64,000 nucleotides of DNA from Mya arenaria (taxonomy: Eukaryota; Mollusca; Bivalvia; Myida; Myidae), in contig NC_069125.1 of assembly GCF_026914265.1 (NCBI RefSeq), forward strand, positions 1,425,556 to 1,489,555, written 5' to 3'. The position numbers and the translations under genes were made by a program. Below are positions 31,960 to 43,200 of the stretch, one piece after another (positions within the stretch are counted from its first letter, which is position 1; each line of letters starts with the position of its first letter). The notes beneath the pieces are model-generated. The model ran no database searches, was not told the origin of the DNA, and saw nothing but the letters and a program-made list of their open reading frames with translations.

Positions 31960-32249
31960 AATGTTGAAAACAATGTTTATTATGAAGGATCCGAGTTTAA
32001 TTTGAAAGAAAGGTGCAAAAACACGGGGTTTCTACCTTATGAGACGATAGTAGATCACAGTATATGATTTAGACCTCACCCATCATAAGATATATTTGCG
32101 TTTTAAGCTATAAAATACACGGTTAAAATCATGTTATCAGTAATTGATAATTTCCATTAATGCATTATTTAGTAAGTAGTTAAATCACTTAAAATTTATA
32201 TTTGTTATACTTGTGTATGTATCTGTTGTGATTAAAATTGTCACTTTAA
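31960..32249 (+). repeat. ~365-bp MITE family, left-truncated copy
   Basis: Matches 40378-40740 from 'gaaaacaatg' to the terminal 'attgtcactttaa': 'aaggatccgagtttaatttgaaa', 'gatagtagatcacagtatat', 'gttatcagtaatt'. Confidence 0.75.
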
Positions 32250-32686
32250 AAGTGCTCAGCTTTATAATTATAATTCTCGTCAGCATTTATCGTCTCTTTT
32301 CAAATATCATCAATATAGTGTTGTTGTTGTTGTATTCAAAATTTCCAATTTTATAAAAAAAAAAATATTTTGATTTGATTCAACCTTTTCTATTCGGAAA
32401 AATTGATGTATTTAAAAAAAAACTTTATGTCATTCAGTTGTTTTTTACTGCTTATATTTTAAAAGTGCTTTAAAATAACAATTTAGTCAAAATGACGCAT
32501 TTTTCAAAATCAGAAAGGACCCGGCCCATTTCCAAATTGTTGAAATACCACCGTAATGCTTCATAAAAGCCGAATGTCTTCGGAGTCGGTCAACACAGAT
32601 ATATCGAAACCAAACTGACTCATACCATTGTGACAATGTACAATTTATTTAAACAAGGTAAACTCATAAAATACAACTTTATAATG

Positions 32687-33742
32687 TCATTCATGAACTT
32701 TTGGCTTGCGTACACAGTCAATAACACGGGCACACATGCGTTTTAGTCTTATTCCGAGTGTCTTCATGGTCCTGTTCGCAGCCCGTTCTCTTGGGGCCTT
32801 GTTAGATGAGTTGGCGGCTACGACTGTAGCTGGATTCTGTTGTCTGATGGCTGAAATAAGGATCACAAATAAAAGTTAAATCGTGTGTTTTTTCTCTACA
32901 TCATCAGCTTTCAAAGCAGAAAGTCAATTTATTCACACATTTTATATGAGTCGCATCTGCTTCATATCTTTGAGCTTAGTTCAACATAACTTTTTGTCTT
33001 GATTTCATAGAACAAATCCCTTACATTTGGTATGCAAGCAAAATTCTGTAAATAAATGGGAAAAATACGATTTCTTTCGGAATTTATGTATTGTAACTCC
33101 CTTCTTGTATCTGCCTTAAGGTAACTTACATTTCACAGCATTCTTGTAGCGCTCGAGCAATGTGGCAAAGATTGTCTTCAGATCTGTTTCTTTTGCTCTC
33201 GTCTGTAGTTGTGTACCTTCAGTCAGCTTTAATCCCTCTCTTGCAGTGTCCTCTGTCAGTGCAGAGGCGAGATCCTCTTTCTCGGCCAGCTCTGTCTTAT
33301 GCATCTTTGTCTCGAGCAGATCACCCACTGAACGCTTCATCATAAGTTTCAAGAACCAATCATTGTCGATGTAGGCGTCATGATCCATAGCATAGCTAGG
33401 TTCGAGCCAGCCGGTTTGTTTGTCGCTGTATGCGTCATTTTTCTGCGTGAAATAAGCAGGCCTTGGCAAATTGTTTGGTATGATGCAGCAAACTGGTGAC
33501 TGATATGCGCTGAACACGGGAAGATCGCCAAGTGTGTCCTCTTGGTTGTAGTCTTTCACAATTCGGTCTAGAGATATAGCCGATTTGTGGACAATTTCCA
33601 CAATGACGTCACGTAATTGAAGTCTAGCCTGCTCGTCGGCACCGATTACGTACAACCACTCTTTTTCTTGCATTATTTCCTTGTTCCATTTTTGTTTTTT
33701 ATGTACAATTACAAATCTTAAACTGCCACGTGCGATGCGCAT
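32687..33742 (-). CDS. unrecognised two-exon protein, 258 aa
   Basis: Exons 33742-33130 and 32850-32687 join in frame (GTGAAAT|GTAAGT ... TTATTTCAG|CCATCAG), giving 258 aa from the first in-frame ATG. The frame is open a little further upstream, but only non-ATG codons lie there. The protein is mixed hydrophilic, with an acidic, Tyr- and Asp-rich middle (DAYSDK, SYAMDHDAYIDND), a helical charged part (LLETKMHKTELAEKEDLASA) and a basic C-terminus (RLKRMCARVIDCVRKPK). The basic, uncharged-acid-free start MRIARGSLRFVIVHKK might be a targeting sequence, but this is a guess. An ATGGCGGC motif at 33785 opens an overlapping upstream frame in another phase. Codon usage and clean splice signals argue that it is real. 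No domain is recognised. Confidence 0.65.
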
Positions 33743-33785
33743 TATTATTTCTTGCCATGTAAAGAACGCCAAACGCTGCCGCCAT

Positions 33786-33956
33786 ATTTACGCTTCTTAA
33801 GAGAGGCTAGGTGCTCCCGTAAAGTTACGACGAGAATTTACGATAATTTCCTTAAGATATTCTTGTTGAAACGCAATTTACGCCAAAAACAGAGTTACGT
33901 CAGAAAGTTACGATCTTAAGCCTTACGATCTTTATTGAAACGGGCCCCAGTACCGA
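33786..33956 (-). repeat. possible terminal segment of a DNA transposon
   Basis: Read from 33956 on the minus strand it begins GGGGCCCGTTTCAATAAAG, followed by many short motifs of the type TAAGATCGTAA, CGTAACTT and GCGTAAATT. The style is like 8667-8870. No inverted partner was found. It directly abuts the 5' end of the gene at 32687-33742. Confidence 0.4.
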
Positions 33957-33960
33957 GCAA

Positions 33961-35426
33961 CTGCCGAATCCAGTGAAAAACAGGGGATTTATCATGACAT
34001 TATTGGATGTTCATGTCGTCGTCGTCGGGAAGCGACGCCAATGGAAGGGCATCGTGCGAGAGACCAGCCCGCAAGTTCATGTAATTTCTTTTGAAATGCA
34101 TTTGGTGGTTAATAATTAAAATATGGATAGAAATGACATTTTATTTTCGTTATGCTATCATAGCAATTGAAAATAATAATGTTGCTACCCACTACATAGT
34201 TAGTGCCTTCTTACTGTTATTCCACTAAGACCATATGGTAATCATTCTTTAAGAAATGGACCAAACATTTTCCAAGTATTTGAAAGAGTCGCTGCAGACT
34301 GCAAACGGAATTTTTAGAAAAGACTGGTGTCTTTTGCTTAAAATACACTTTCCGTGATTTCTTTTTTTTAGAATGAGCATGTGTTTTGTGCTTTGTTGCC
34401 TCACACGGTACAAATTATAACCTTTGTCATGTTTTGTCCGACGATTGTCGTATAACTGCGAGCAGCATCAAATCAGTTAACGTCTGTAATACATGTGTTT
34501 CCTTTCCATTCATATTATTCCTATTCGTCCATGTTATTTACGAAAATGCCATGAATATAATAAATACGTGCCATTTCGTAAATATTTCTGTGGACTTAGT
34601 CCATATAAACAGACGTTTCAGAGTCTTTGACGATTTTTGTTCTGAAATCTACTGAATTTTCAAATGTTTAAAAGATCACTCAACGCGAAATTGTGGCTAT
34701 ATATGGACGTTACCTATATTGTGTAATGGACAAATGCAATGTTTCTCATCAACCGGTATATAGACCCTTTCTGATAATATTCCGGAAATATATCAGAAAT
34801 CCAATTCGATTAGACTTCTCCCTAAAATTACGTTTTAAAGGTGTCTTCTTTACTGTCCGATTACTCCAGTCCGGATTAACTTTAAGGTAAATGATGGAAA
34901 CTCATTCATGTGTATCTAAATGTTTTAATTTCTTCGGTTTTCCAAATATAATATATGATGAAAACATCTGTTGCAATCTAAAGACGTCGTTCACAGCCAA
35001 CGACTAAGTTATCATTCATTTGAAGAAAAATATAATTTAAAAATTCCTGGCGGTCTGTGACTCCATTTTTTAAATAATGACGTAATACAACACATGTGCA
35101 AGGAAATGACCTTGATCGCTATCATCCATAGTGACGGTTGTTTCCATCGACTGTTCTATCGATTCTGATGTAAACAGCCATTTCTTCACAACCCTATACA
35201 TCGCTCAAACATCAGGTTAGATATATTTTCGAGTATTCTGTTTTGAACAAATTGTGCAAAATCAAAATGGGAACGACTTATTTCTAACGATGCTATTTAA
35301 ATCGCGTGTTTTTGTTTACTCACCCAATATAGAAACAAAATGCCGAGCACGCTTAGGCCAAGGTCGCATATGTCCGCAAAAAGTCGCACAATTACAACAA
35401 AACCCTGTCATTTTTGCAACATACAT
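33961..35426. other. no recognisable gene
   Basis: Several 60-90-codon plus-strand frames exist (34386-34655, 34693-34890, 35254-35496). None shows a domain, biased codon use or splice partner. A short GTC-repeat patch lies near 34017-34028. Confidence 0.35.
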
Positions 35427-36840
35427 AACAGAACAGAACAGGAGTTTATTTCCACACATAACATCACACATATATACATCAATGATTCAGAAGTAGACTA
35501 TGATAGTCCATGATCATTTTCCATAATTAAACGCTTGCTTGGCAATTTATATATGTTTTTTTAACTAGTTGAGATAGTTTACGGTAACACAAATAGTAGC
35601 ACATGTTAATTAAAAGAATTATTACGAACAAATCCTTATTACAACTATTTAACGGCTAGTACTAAAACATATAATAATCATGTAAAGTAATGAAATTCTC
35701 TCTCTAAGCAAATGCTAGTTCAACCATTCTATGGTTTTAAACATATTTGGATTAGTACGATAATATATTTAGATCTAATATTTGTATACAGGCTTCATTC
35801 AACCAAGAAATGAAAAAAAAGACATTCTTCTAAGACATTACAATGTAGTCTTTGTTCCAAAATTGTATTATTCCACCTACCAATTTCTATATTTAATCGA
35901 TGCGACGATAATCTTAATTGGCTTAAAGCAATTCTGAATTTCTGTACATGAACACACTTAAGATAGGGTTCTAATTCAATCTTGAGGATTCTGACAATCT
36001 GCTGTTTAAATTTCGAAAATAAACGTCTCATATTATTTGCTGCAATGACACAAATCTTGAAATATCACCAACTCCTTGTGCAAGCCGGGCGTGATGAAAC
36101 CCCGTATTACTCAATATTGTTTTAACATGTACTGCCCAGTTTGTTTTATTTGGGAATTTTACAACATCTTTAATCATAACATTATTATATAGATTGTTCT
36201 TACATATTTATCATTCGGCATACTTAAAACTTTAAGCTAGTATTTAATAATATTTATAATGCATTGCGACAGTAAATCTAATCTGCCCGTCTCTGCTTAA
36301 CAATCCTGTGTCGATCCCTTTGAGATATAATACTTCCTCTTGTTCGTTAATTTACAATAAAAATAAAAGTGGCGAAAGATATTCGCCTTGACGTACACCA
36401 AAATGACTTTCAAACACTGCGCCTAACTCGTTTTGGTGTTTAACTCTTGAATAAACATTATTGTACATATACTTTTTAACTGAAAAGAGATTGCCCCGTG
36501 GTCCTAATATATACAGTTTATACCATATATTGTCTCGTACTATATGATCAAACGCTTTTGTAAAATCAACAAAAACACAATATAACTGCTTGTTTTCATT
36601 AAGAACATGGTTAATTAAATTTTGTATTACAAAGTTACATGTTATCAACGGTACTCATTTATGCTCTGAATCCAGCTTGTGCCTCGATATATACATGGTA
36701 ATATTCGGCCTAAGTTGAAAGCCGACTATTAATAATATTTTTGAATAGTTTCCTCACCACACTTTATAATGTGATTCCTCTAAAATTTCCAACTTCGTTT
36801 AAATTTCCCATAAATTGTTAACCATAAAATATGACAACAC
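35427..36840 (-). mobile_element. 5'-truncated, decayed LINE (reverse transcriptase to 3' tail)
   Basis: On the minus strand, translated pieces run in LINE order. First comes the finger region (NFRGITLYSVVRKLFKNIIN, about 36730-36790), then YIEAQAGFRA, then an open stretch 36648-36352 with FVDFTKAFDHIVRDNIWYKL and GVRQGEYLSPLLFLL (RT palm). Near 35800-36030 is a late ORF2 piece, FRIALSQLRLSSHRLNIEIG. The 3' end is AATAAACTCCTGTTCTGTTC at about 35427-35450, resembling a repeat-tailed LINE 3' terminus. Frame breaks lie upstream of 36648 and between the RT palm and the C-terminal piece. The catalytic YxDD motif was not found intact, so the copy is dead. The clade is not assigned. Confidence 0.85.
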
Positions 36841-39164
36841 AAAATCATGAGCATTTTGAGAATAATTTATTTCCTAAAAGAGTTTCTGTAACAATATTTA
36901 CTGTATCTAAACATAGTACACATGAGACATCATGGTAAGTACATCACAGGAAAAACATAAAAATTTATATAAATCTATATCAACAAAATTTTCACCATAT
37001 CCGAATAAATAAGGCTGAAAATAGTAAAAAAAATATGACAACTGATAATACATTTGCATGTAACAATTTAAGTAATCAAACAATTCAGCGCACTCAAGCT
37101 GGAAGTATAATTCAACATTTAATTACATATATGCAACATAATTCCAGTAGTGCATGTAAATATGGGTGCTTCCATTATTCAAACATCAGTAAAATACAAG
37201 CTGTTAAAAAGGCATAATAAAATATCGCAAGGATAAACTTAGAATAAATTGTATGTAAATGTTTAATACGTAACACAGTACAATTCTAAACTTGGGACGG
37301 ATACAGATAATGATGAATAAATATTATTTAGCTGCAAATGACAATATCTTTCACTGGTTTTGATAGAAGCTTTTATCACATGAAATATTTTCACCAAACA
37401 GAAGTTCATATACACAAATCAACAGGTTAGTTAATATACAGTAATAGCGACATAATATATAATAATTAGCGAGTATCAAATAACTGTCTCTAAGTACAAT
37501 ATAAAAAAGTACACCGTAAAGTAATTCAAATCACAATACATGACTGTGTATTTTATTTGCAATTTTTTTCAATCGTATTTTATTTTACATCATGATTTAG
37601 GACTTTTTTCTTTTCATCACTCAAACCTCGAAACCACTCAGTTAAAATGAAAATTATTAAAATCTATGTATTTAAAGTTGCCTGACCTAACTTTTACATT
37701 GTAGTGAAGAGACAAATCACAATAAAAACTAGCAAAAAGTTATGTTTAATAAATAGTTTAAAATATATGTATATAAGTTAAACACGGAGTATTCATTTAT
37801 AGCAAATGTATGAGACCTAAAAATAAAATCAAGAAACAATATTATTTACATAAATGTGCATGAAAATGTAAGTTATTAATGTTACCAACATTGCTGGTAT
37901 ATCACAGACAGAAATTGTTAAAAAATGCGACACAATATACAGTGAATAGTTTGCAGATAAACTAAAGAAATTATTTTAAATGTAATTCCATGAATATTCT
38001 TCGCAAATGGTTGCAATTAAATCACAGTGCATTCTGGTTTTCAACTCATAATTGGTTATAATAAAAGCAGTCAATGTAAACTTCTTGTTCTCGTTAAATT
38101 GAAAGGCAATACAAAATTGAGCATTTGTTCTTTAAGTATGGATATTGTATAATGATGATGGACTTGGTAATATCTGATTTGCATTTGAGAAATCTGCAAA
38201 GAATTTAAACGGAATGTTTAATACCCGTACAGCATAAATGCAGTCAAAACTGATTTTATTCTATGTACGAAATTATTTCTAAAATCAGACATTTATCTAC
38301 ATATTTCTTAAATATGAGACATTGATTTTTTGTTTCAACTCATAAGTCATTATAGAAGACCAAGACATAAGACTTACATCAATATATATTCCGTTACAGT
38401 AATTGTGTTAAAATAAAAACTATTAAATAAAAACATATTTTTACATAGAAAAAATAAAAATATCTTGCTTACATATATGCATTCTAAAAACCATTAGATA
38501 ATTCCTTTTTGTTAAATATCTTCTGTTTAACCACAGTTACAGAAAGCTTGAACTTAAATAACATAATGGTTTGTACAAAAACTGCAAAGGTGAACAATAC
38601 GCATTGGCACAACTACACAGTTTGACTAGTTCTCCATTCTATCAACATACATAATAACAATATAAACTATTATGTAATGTTTCATCATCTTTAAATTTTC
38701 CATTTCATATAAACTCCTTAAAACTTTCACATAATCAAATCATTAATATCAAGAGTAATCAGCAAATATTTCAATCCCACGCTATTCTTTTTCAGTTCTT
38801 GAAATTTGTCCTTCAATCATCGAAAGGTGAGAGGGATACTTAAAGGGAACAGGTTTATCCCATTTACCCTAACAAAAAAAACTTCATTATAATCGTTTGT
38901 TTTATACAATTCCACATAACATTAAAATAATGACCCTCTCTGAAATTCATAAACTCTCAGTGCTAGCAACACATTGTTTATTTTGACATACATTGGACAA
39001 AAGCCAGACCAAAACCATATTTTTACATACGGAAACTCACTGATAGAAATGTTTTCTGAATCAGATATCGTAGTTCCTGAGATGAAATGGTGATATAAAT
39101 TTTACATGGGAAATTTTCCCGTTTCATTTTGTTTGGTATTGTAATCCTTTAAATTCATGGAAAT
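36841..39164. other. AT-rich intergenic region and distal 3' UTR
   Basis: No coding or repeat partner seen. A minus-strand AATAAA (TTTATT at 38977-38982) is a candidate poly(A) signal for the PLAT gene ending at 39592, about 610 bp past the stop. Confidence 0.35.
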
Positions 39165-39625
39165 GATCATGTACAATGTGTTGATAAAACAATCTTTTAA
39201 TCCCATAAGAAAATATCACATTTAGTATGTGGTTAAAACAATCCCTCAACTTGATGGGAAAAGATAACGTTCAGTTTGTGGTTAAAAAATCCTTTAATCC
39301 CAATGGGAAAATGTCCAACCCTCAAGTTGTGATTAAAACAATCTTTTAATCCCATAAGAAAATATCACATTTAGTTTGTGGTTAAAACAATCCTCCAATC
39401 CCATTGGAAAAGATAACGCTCGATTTGTGGTTAAACAAACCTTTAATCACAATGGGAAATTGTCCCCCACTCAATTTGTGGTTAAAAGAATCCTTTAATT
39501 CGAATTTGAAAATATCCGGCTAAATTTATATTTAAAACAATTCTGATCCAATGGGAAAATATCCCGCTCAATTTGTGAAAGATAGAACAAATTAATCTCG
39601 TGGGAAAAGATCGCGTTCGATTTGA
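39165..39625 (-). repeat. ~50-bp minisatellite that includes the stop codon of the PLAT gene
   Basis: Ten imperfect units with starts about 50 bp apart (plus-strand anchors near 39173, 39223, 39272, 39321, 39371, 39420, 39470, 39522, 39571, 39618). Plus-strand consensus is roughly GGTTAAAACAATCCTTTAAT followed by CCCATGGGAAAATATCACGT and TCAATTTGT. The last unit (39592-39622) is coding: it is the complement of the last 11 codons and the TAA stop of the gene. Confidence 0.85.
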
Positions 39626-40287
39626 CCATCACCGCTGTCCTTATCCAGCCATTTCTCGCACGGGAAGACGGTTGTTGTATTGTTAGCACTGTTGATCACC
39701 TCAATACGGTCCAGGTACCACTTTGGGCGCCAGCCGCTGTTATCATGCTCAACATGGAGCTTCTGTAACTGACCTGTGAAGTAAGTAACATATTATGAAA
39801 TCTAATGGAACAAGTAAAAAACACTGAAAAAACATTGAATTTGGCACAGAATCATTATAGCTCCGATTTTCAATTCTAATTGCCATACTAAATATCAGAT
39901 ATTTTGAACTTGAGGTATAGAACAAATTGAAAACAGGTATGTCAGTGATTTTTTAACACAGAAATCAAAATGAATTTAAGCAAAAACCACAATAGATTTC
40001 AAAACAATACTGATTTTTTCTAGAAATTAAAGTATAGGTTTACATTGGTAACTATAAACTACACTAAATATGTGATCAATTATACTTGTACATACCTAGA
40101 TCCACAGCCTCCAAGTTGAATTTATCAACCTGTTTTCTTTCAAACAAGTCTCTCATTGATTGTGTGAGCGCACGTTTTCCCGTGTCACCATGTTCTCCAT
40201 ATAAAACTATATGGACATTTGCATTGGTCCCCGCACCAAATTTATCCCCCGTGTAAACTACGACCTCATAATTGACGGTGGCAAGAG
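39592..40287 (-). other. PLAT domain 9 and C-terminus
   Basis: Exons 40287-40096 and 39773-39592. Motifs: [94 protein letters not shown], then LFPRD and the stop. The protein ends at the natural end of the PLAT fold, with no tail. Confidence 0.92.
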
Positions 40288-43200
40288 CTGAAAAACCAAA
40301 TGTGACAGGGTTTTAAAGTATGTCCGTAGATTTACAGGAATACATTATAACTATAATAAATACGTATTGTTGGGGGATTAAAGATGCACTCTTACTCCCA
40401 AAAAATATTTTTCACAATAAATACGATCGTTTTAATATACCAAAAAGGATGAATAAATGTCGAGAACAATAGTTTTTGTAAAGGATACCGAGTTTAATTT
40501 AAAAAAAAAGGTGCAGAAAACACATGATTTCTGATAGTAGATCACAGTATATCCTTTAGCATTCACCAATCATTTAATATTTGCGTTTTCAGCTATTAAA
40601 TTCACGGTTACAATCTTGTTATCAGTAATTAATATTTACCATAAATGCGTTATGTAGTAAGTAGTCAAATGTGTATCACTCAAAATTAATGATTGTTACA
40701 CATGTGTATGTATTGATTTTGAATAAGAGTGTCACTTTAATACGGTGTGGAAATAAAAAGTTTCTTACCAGAGGTCTTATCTTAAAGGAGGTTTATAAAT
40801 GTCAGTAAATACATATCAACCTATTGATAAAACCTTATTATTCATTATGTTGATATTTGCTTAGTTAATTTTACAATTTCTGTTTTGGTAATACATACAT
40901 CTGACCACAGCAGTCTGGCTCTCTTCCACCTTTTTCACCTGCAGAACCTTTCCCTCCCGCTTGACAACCCGCTCCTGGATAGTGATCCAGTCTTTGCACG
41001 GGAAAATGTACCTACAAGAAAACGGTAATGACTTAGTGTTCATAAAATGATATTAGTATAATGCAATAAATGCAAATATGATAATGCAATTAACAATTTG
41101 ATTTAACCAAAGTTTTCGTTATCAACAAATTCTTTTTTATAAAATTGAAGACCAAAGAAATAATAATTCAAATTGCTAATTACTTCTTGCCCTTAACAAC
41201 ATCAGTGACGGAGATTTCAAAGCAGTGCCATTGTGCTTCCCGCCCTTGTACGTCGCTGAGAGGACGATCCTCCCTTTCATACGCCCCGACAATGCATGCC
41301 TCCAGCACTCCAAGTGGCGGGGATGTGAAGGAGAAGTTGTCAACATTTCCCCTGTGGAAAGAATTGTGTGAACATGTACATGCATGTGGACAACAGTGTG
41401 TGAACCAGATAAAACAAGATAAATGAGTAATTCTAAATATATTAGATGTAAAAAGAACATGTTTAACATTTATATTTCTCGATAAACAAGTCGTGCTATT
41501 ACTCATTTATTCCGTTTAATCTGTTTAATACAATTGATTTGTTAAAGGAACATACTTGCGTAGTATTTTGTTGGCAGCACTATTTTCCAGCTTGAAGACT
41601 TTGGATGTTTTCTTATCACCCTCCAGAATTATCCATCCATTATGGATTGTCCCCCCTTCCTTCTTGTCTGATGTTTTCACCTCTATCTCATATGCTGATG
41701 AATAGAAAAATAAATTGAAAATGATGCAAATTCACATTATTTATTATTATACAAAGAACAACAAAATCGATACCTGACAAATAGTTTTTAACTATTTCCG
41801 ATCACAAAAGCCATCATTCCATTTCTTTTAAAGCAACAGAAAATTATTTTAATGGTAAAACCTTTTCTTTTATTCAAAGTTTGATCATAATAAAACACGA
41901 GTACCACTACGCAAACTCAAACTCTTTATTCTTGCGGTATTTTTTCAGTCAGTTAAGAGGCAATAATCAATATTATTTACAGCCAGAACTATTTTCCTAC
42001 ATGTGTATTTTGTCTCTGGCAACACATGTACCAAGTTCCATACAAATATCTCTTTTATGTCTTTTTAGTTATGGCCAAGATATTGTCGCTGTCTCCGTCG
42101 CCATCAACAACAATGACACCAAGTCTATCACAATAACTTGACATTTTTTGGACAAAACAAGATAATAAAAATTAAATAAATATGTAGCCTCCCTTAAAAA
42201 GAACTTGATACCTAAGCCATAACAACATTTGAAAAAAAGGAAAAGGGCAAGAAATATTTAAAAGGCGTGAATCATACTTGATTTATCCTTAGAGTCGAAT
42301 GACCCCGCTCCACGTGCAGGGGTGCTGCAAGTGAGTTCTCGCAGTATCTGCTTATCTCCATCAGATTTAGACAGCCACTTATCACAGTGGAACTTGTAAG
42401 ATTTCCGCAGGCCCAGGTCCTCAACTTCAATGTGCTCGAGGTGCCAGGCCGCTCCAAACCCTTTAGAATGAAAAGGTAGAAATAAATTATGAACTTTATA
42501 ATGATAAAACAAACTTATACACAGATTACTACAAATATAGTTCAACACATTATAGTGACTAAATTATCTATTGAAACTGTAATATTGTATACAATTATAG
42601 TCCTACATATGTACACAATTATAGTCCTACATGAAGTGTATCATTCATTGAAACTGTAATATTGTACACAATTATAGTCCTACATGAAGTGTATCATTTA
42701 TTGAGACTGTAATATTGTACACAAGTATGGTCCTACATGAAGTGTATAATTTATTGAGACTGTAATATTGTACACAAGTATGGTCCTACATGAAGTGTAT
42801 CATTTATTGAAACTGTAATGTTGTATACAATTATGGTCCTACATGAAGTGTATCATTTATTGAAACTGTAATGTTGTATACAATTATGGTCCTACATGAA
42901 GTGTATCATATATTGAGACTGTAATGTTGTATACAATTATGGTCCTACATGAAGTGTATCATTTATTGAGACTGTAATGTTGTATACAATTATGGTCCTA
43001 CATGAAGTGTATCATTTATTGAAACTGTAATGTTGTATACAATTATGGTCCTACATGAAGTGTATCATTTATTGAGACTGTAATGTTGTACACAATTATG
43101 GTCCTACATGAAGTGTATCATTTATTGAGACTGTAATGTTGTACACAATTATGGTCCTACATGAAGTGTATCATTTATTGAAACTGTAATATTGTACACA

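Noticed and set aside
41176-41506. Two minus-strand frames of about 100 codons overlapping each other
   Set aside because: Only the frame matching exon 41351-41184 continues the PLAT gene; the rest is intron or wrong phase.
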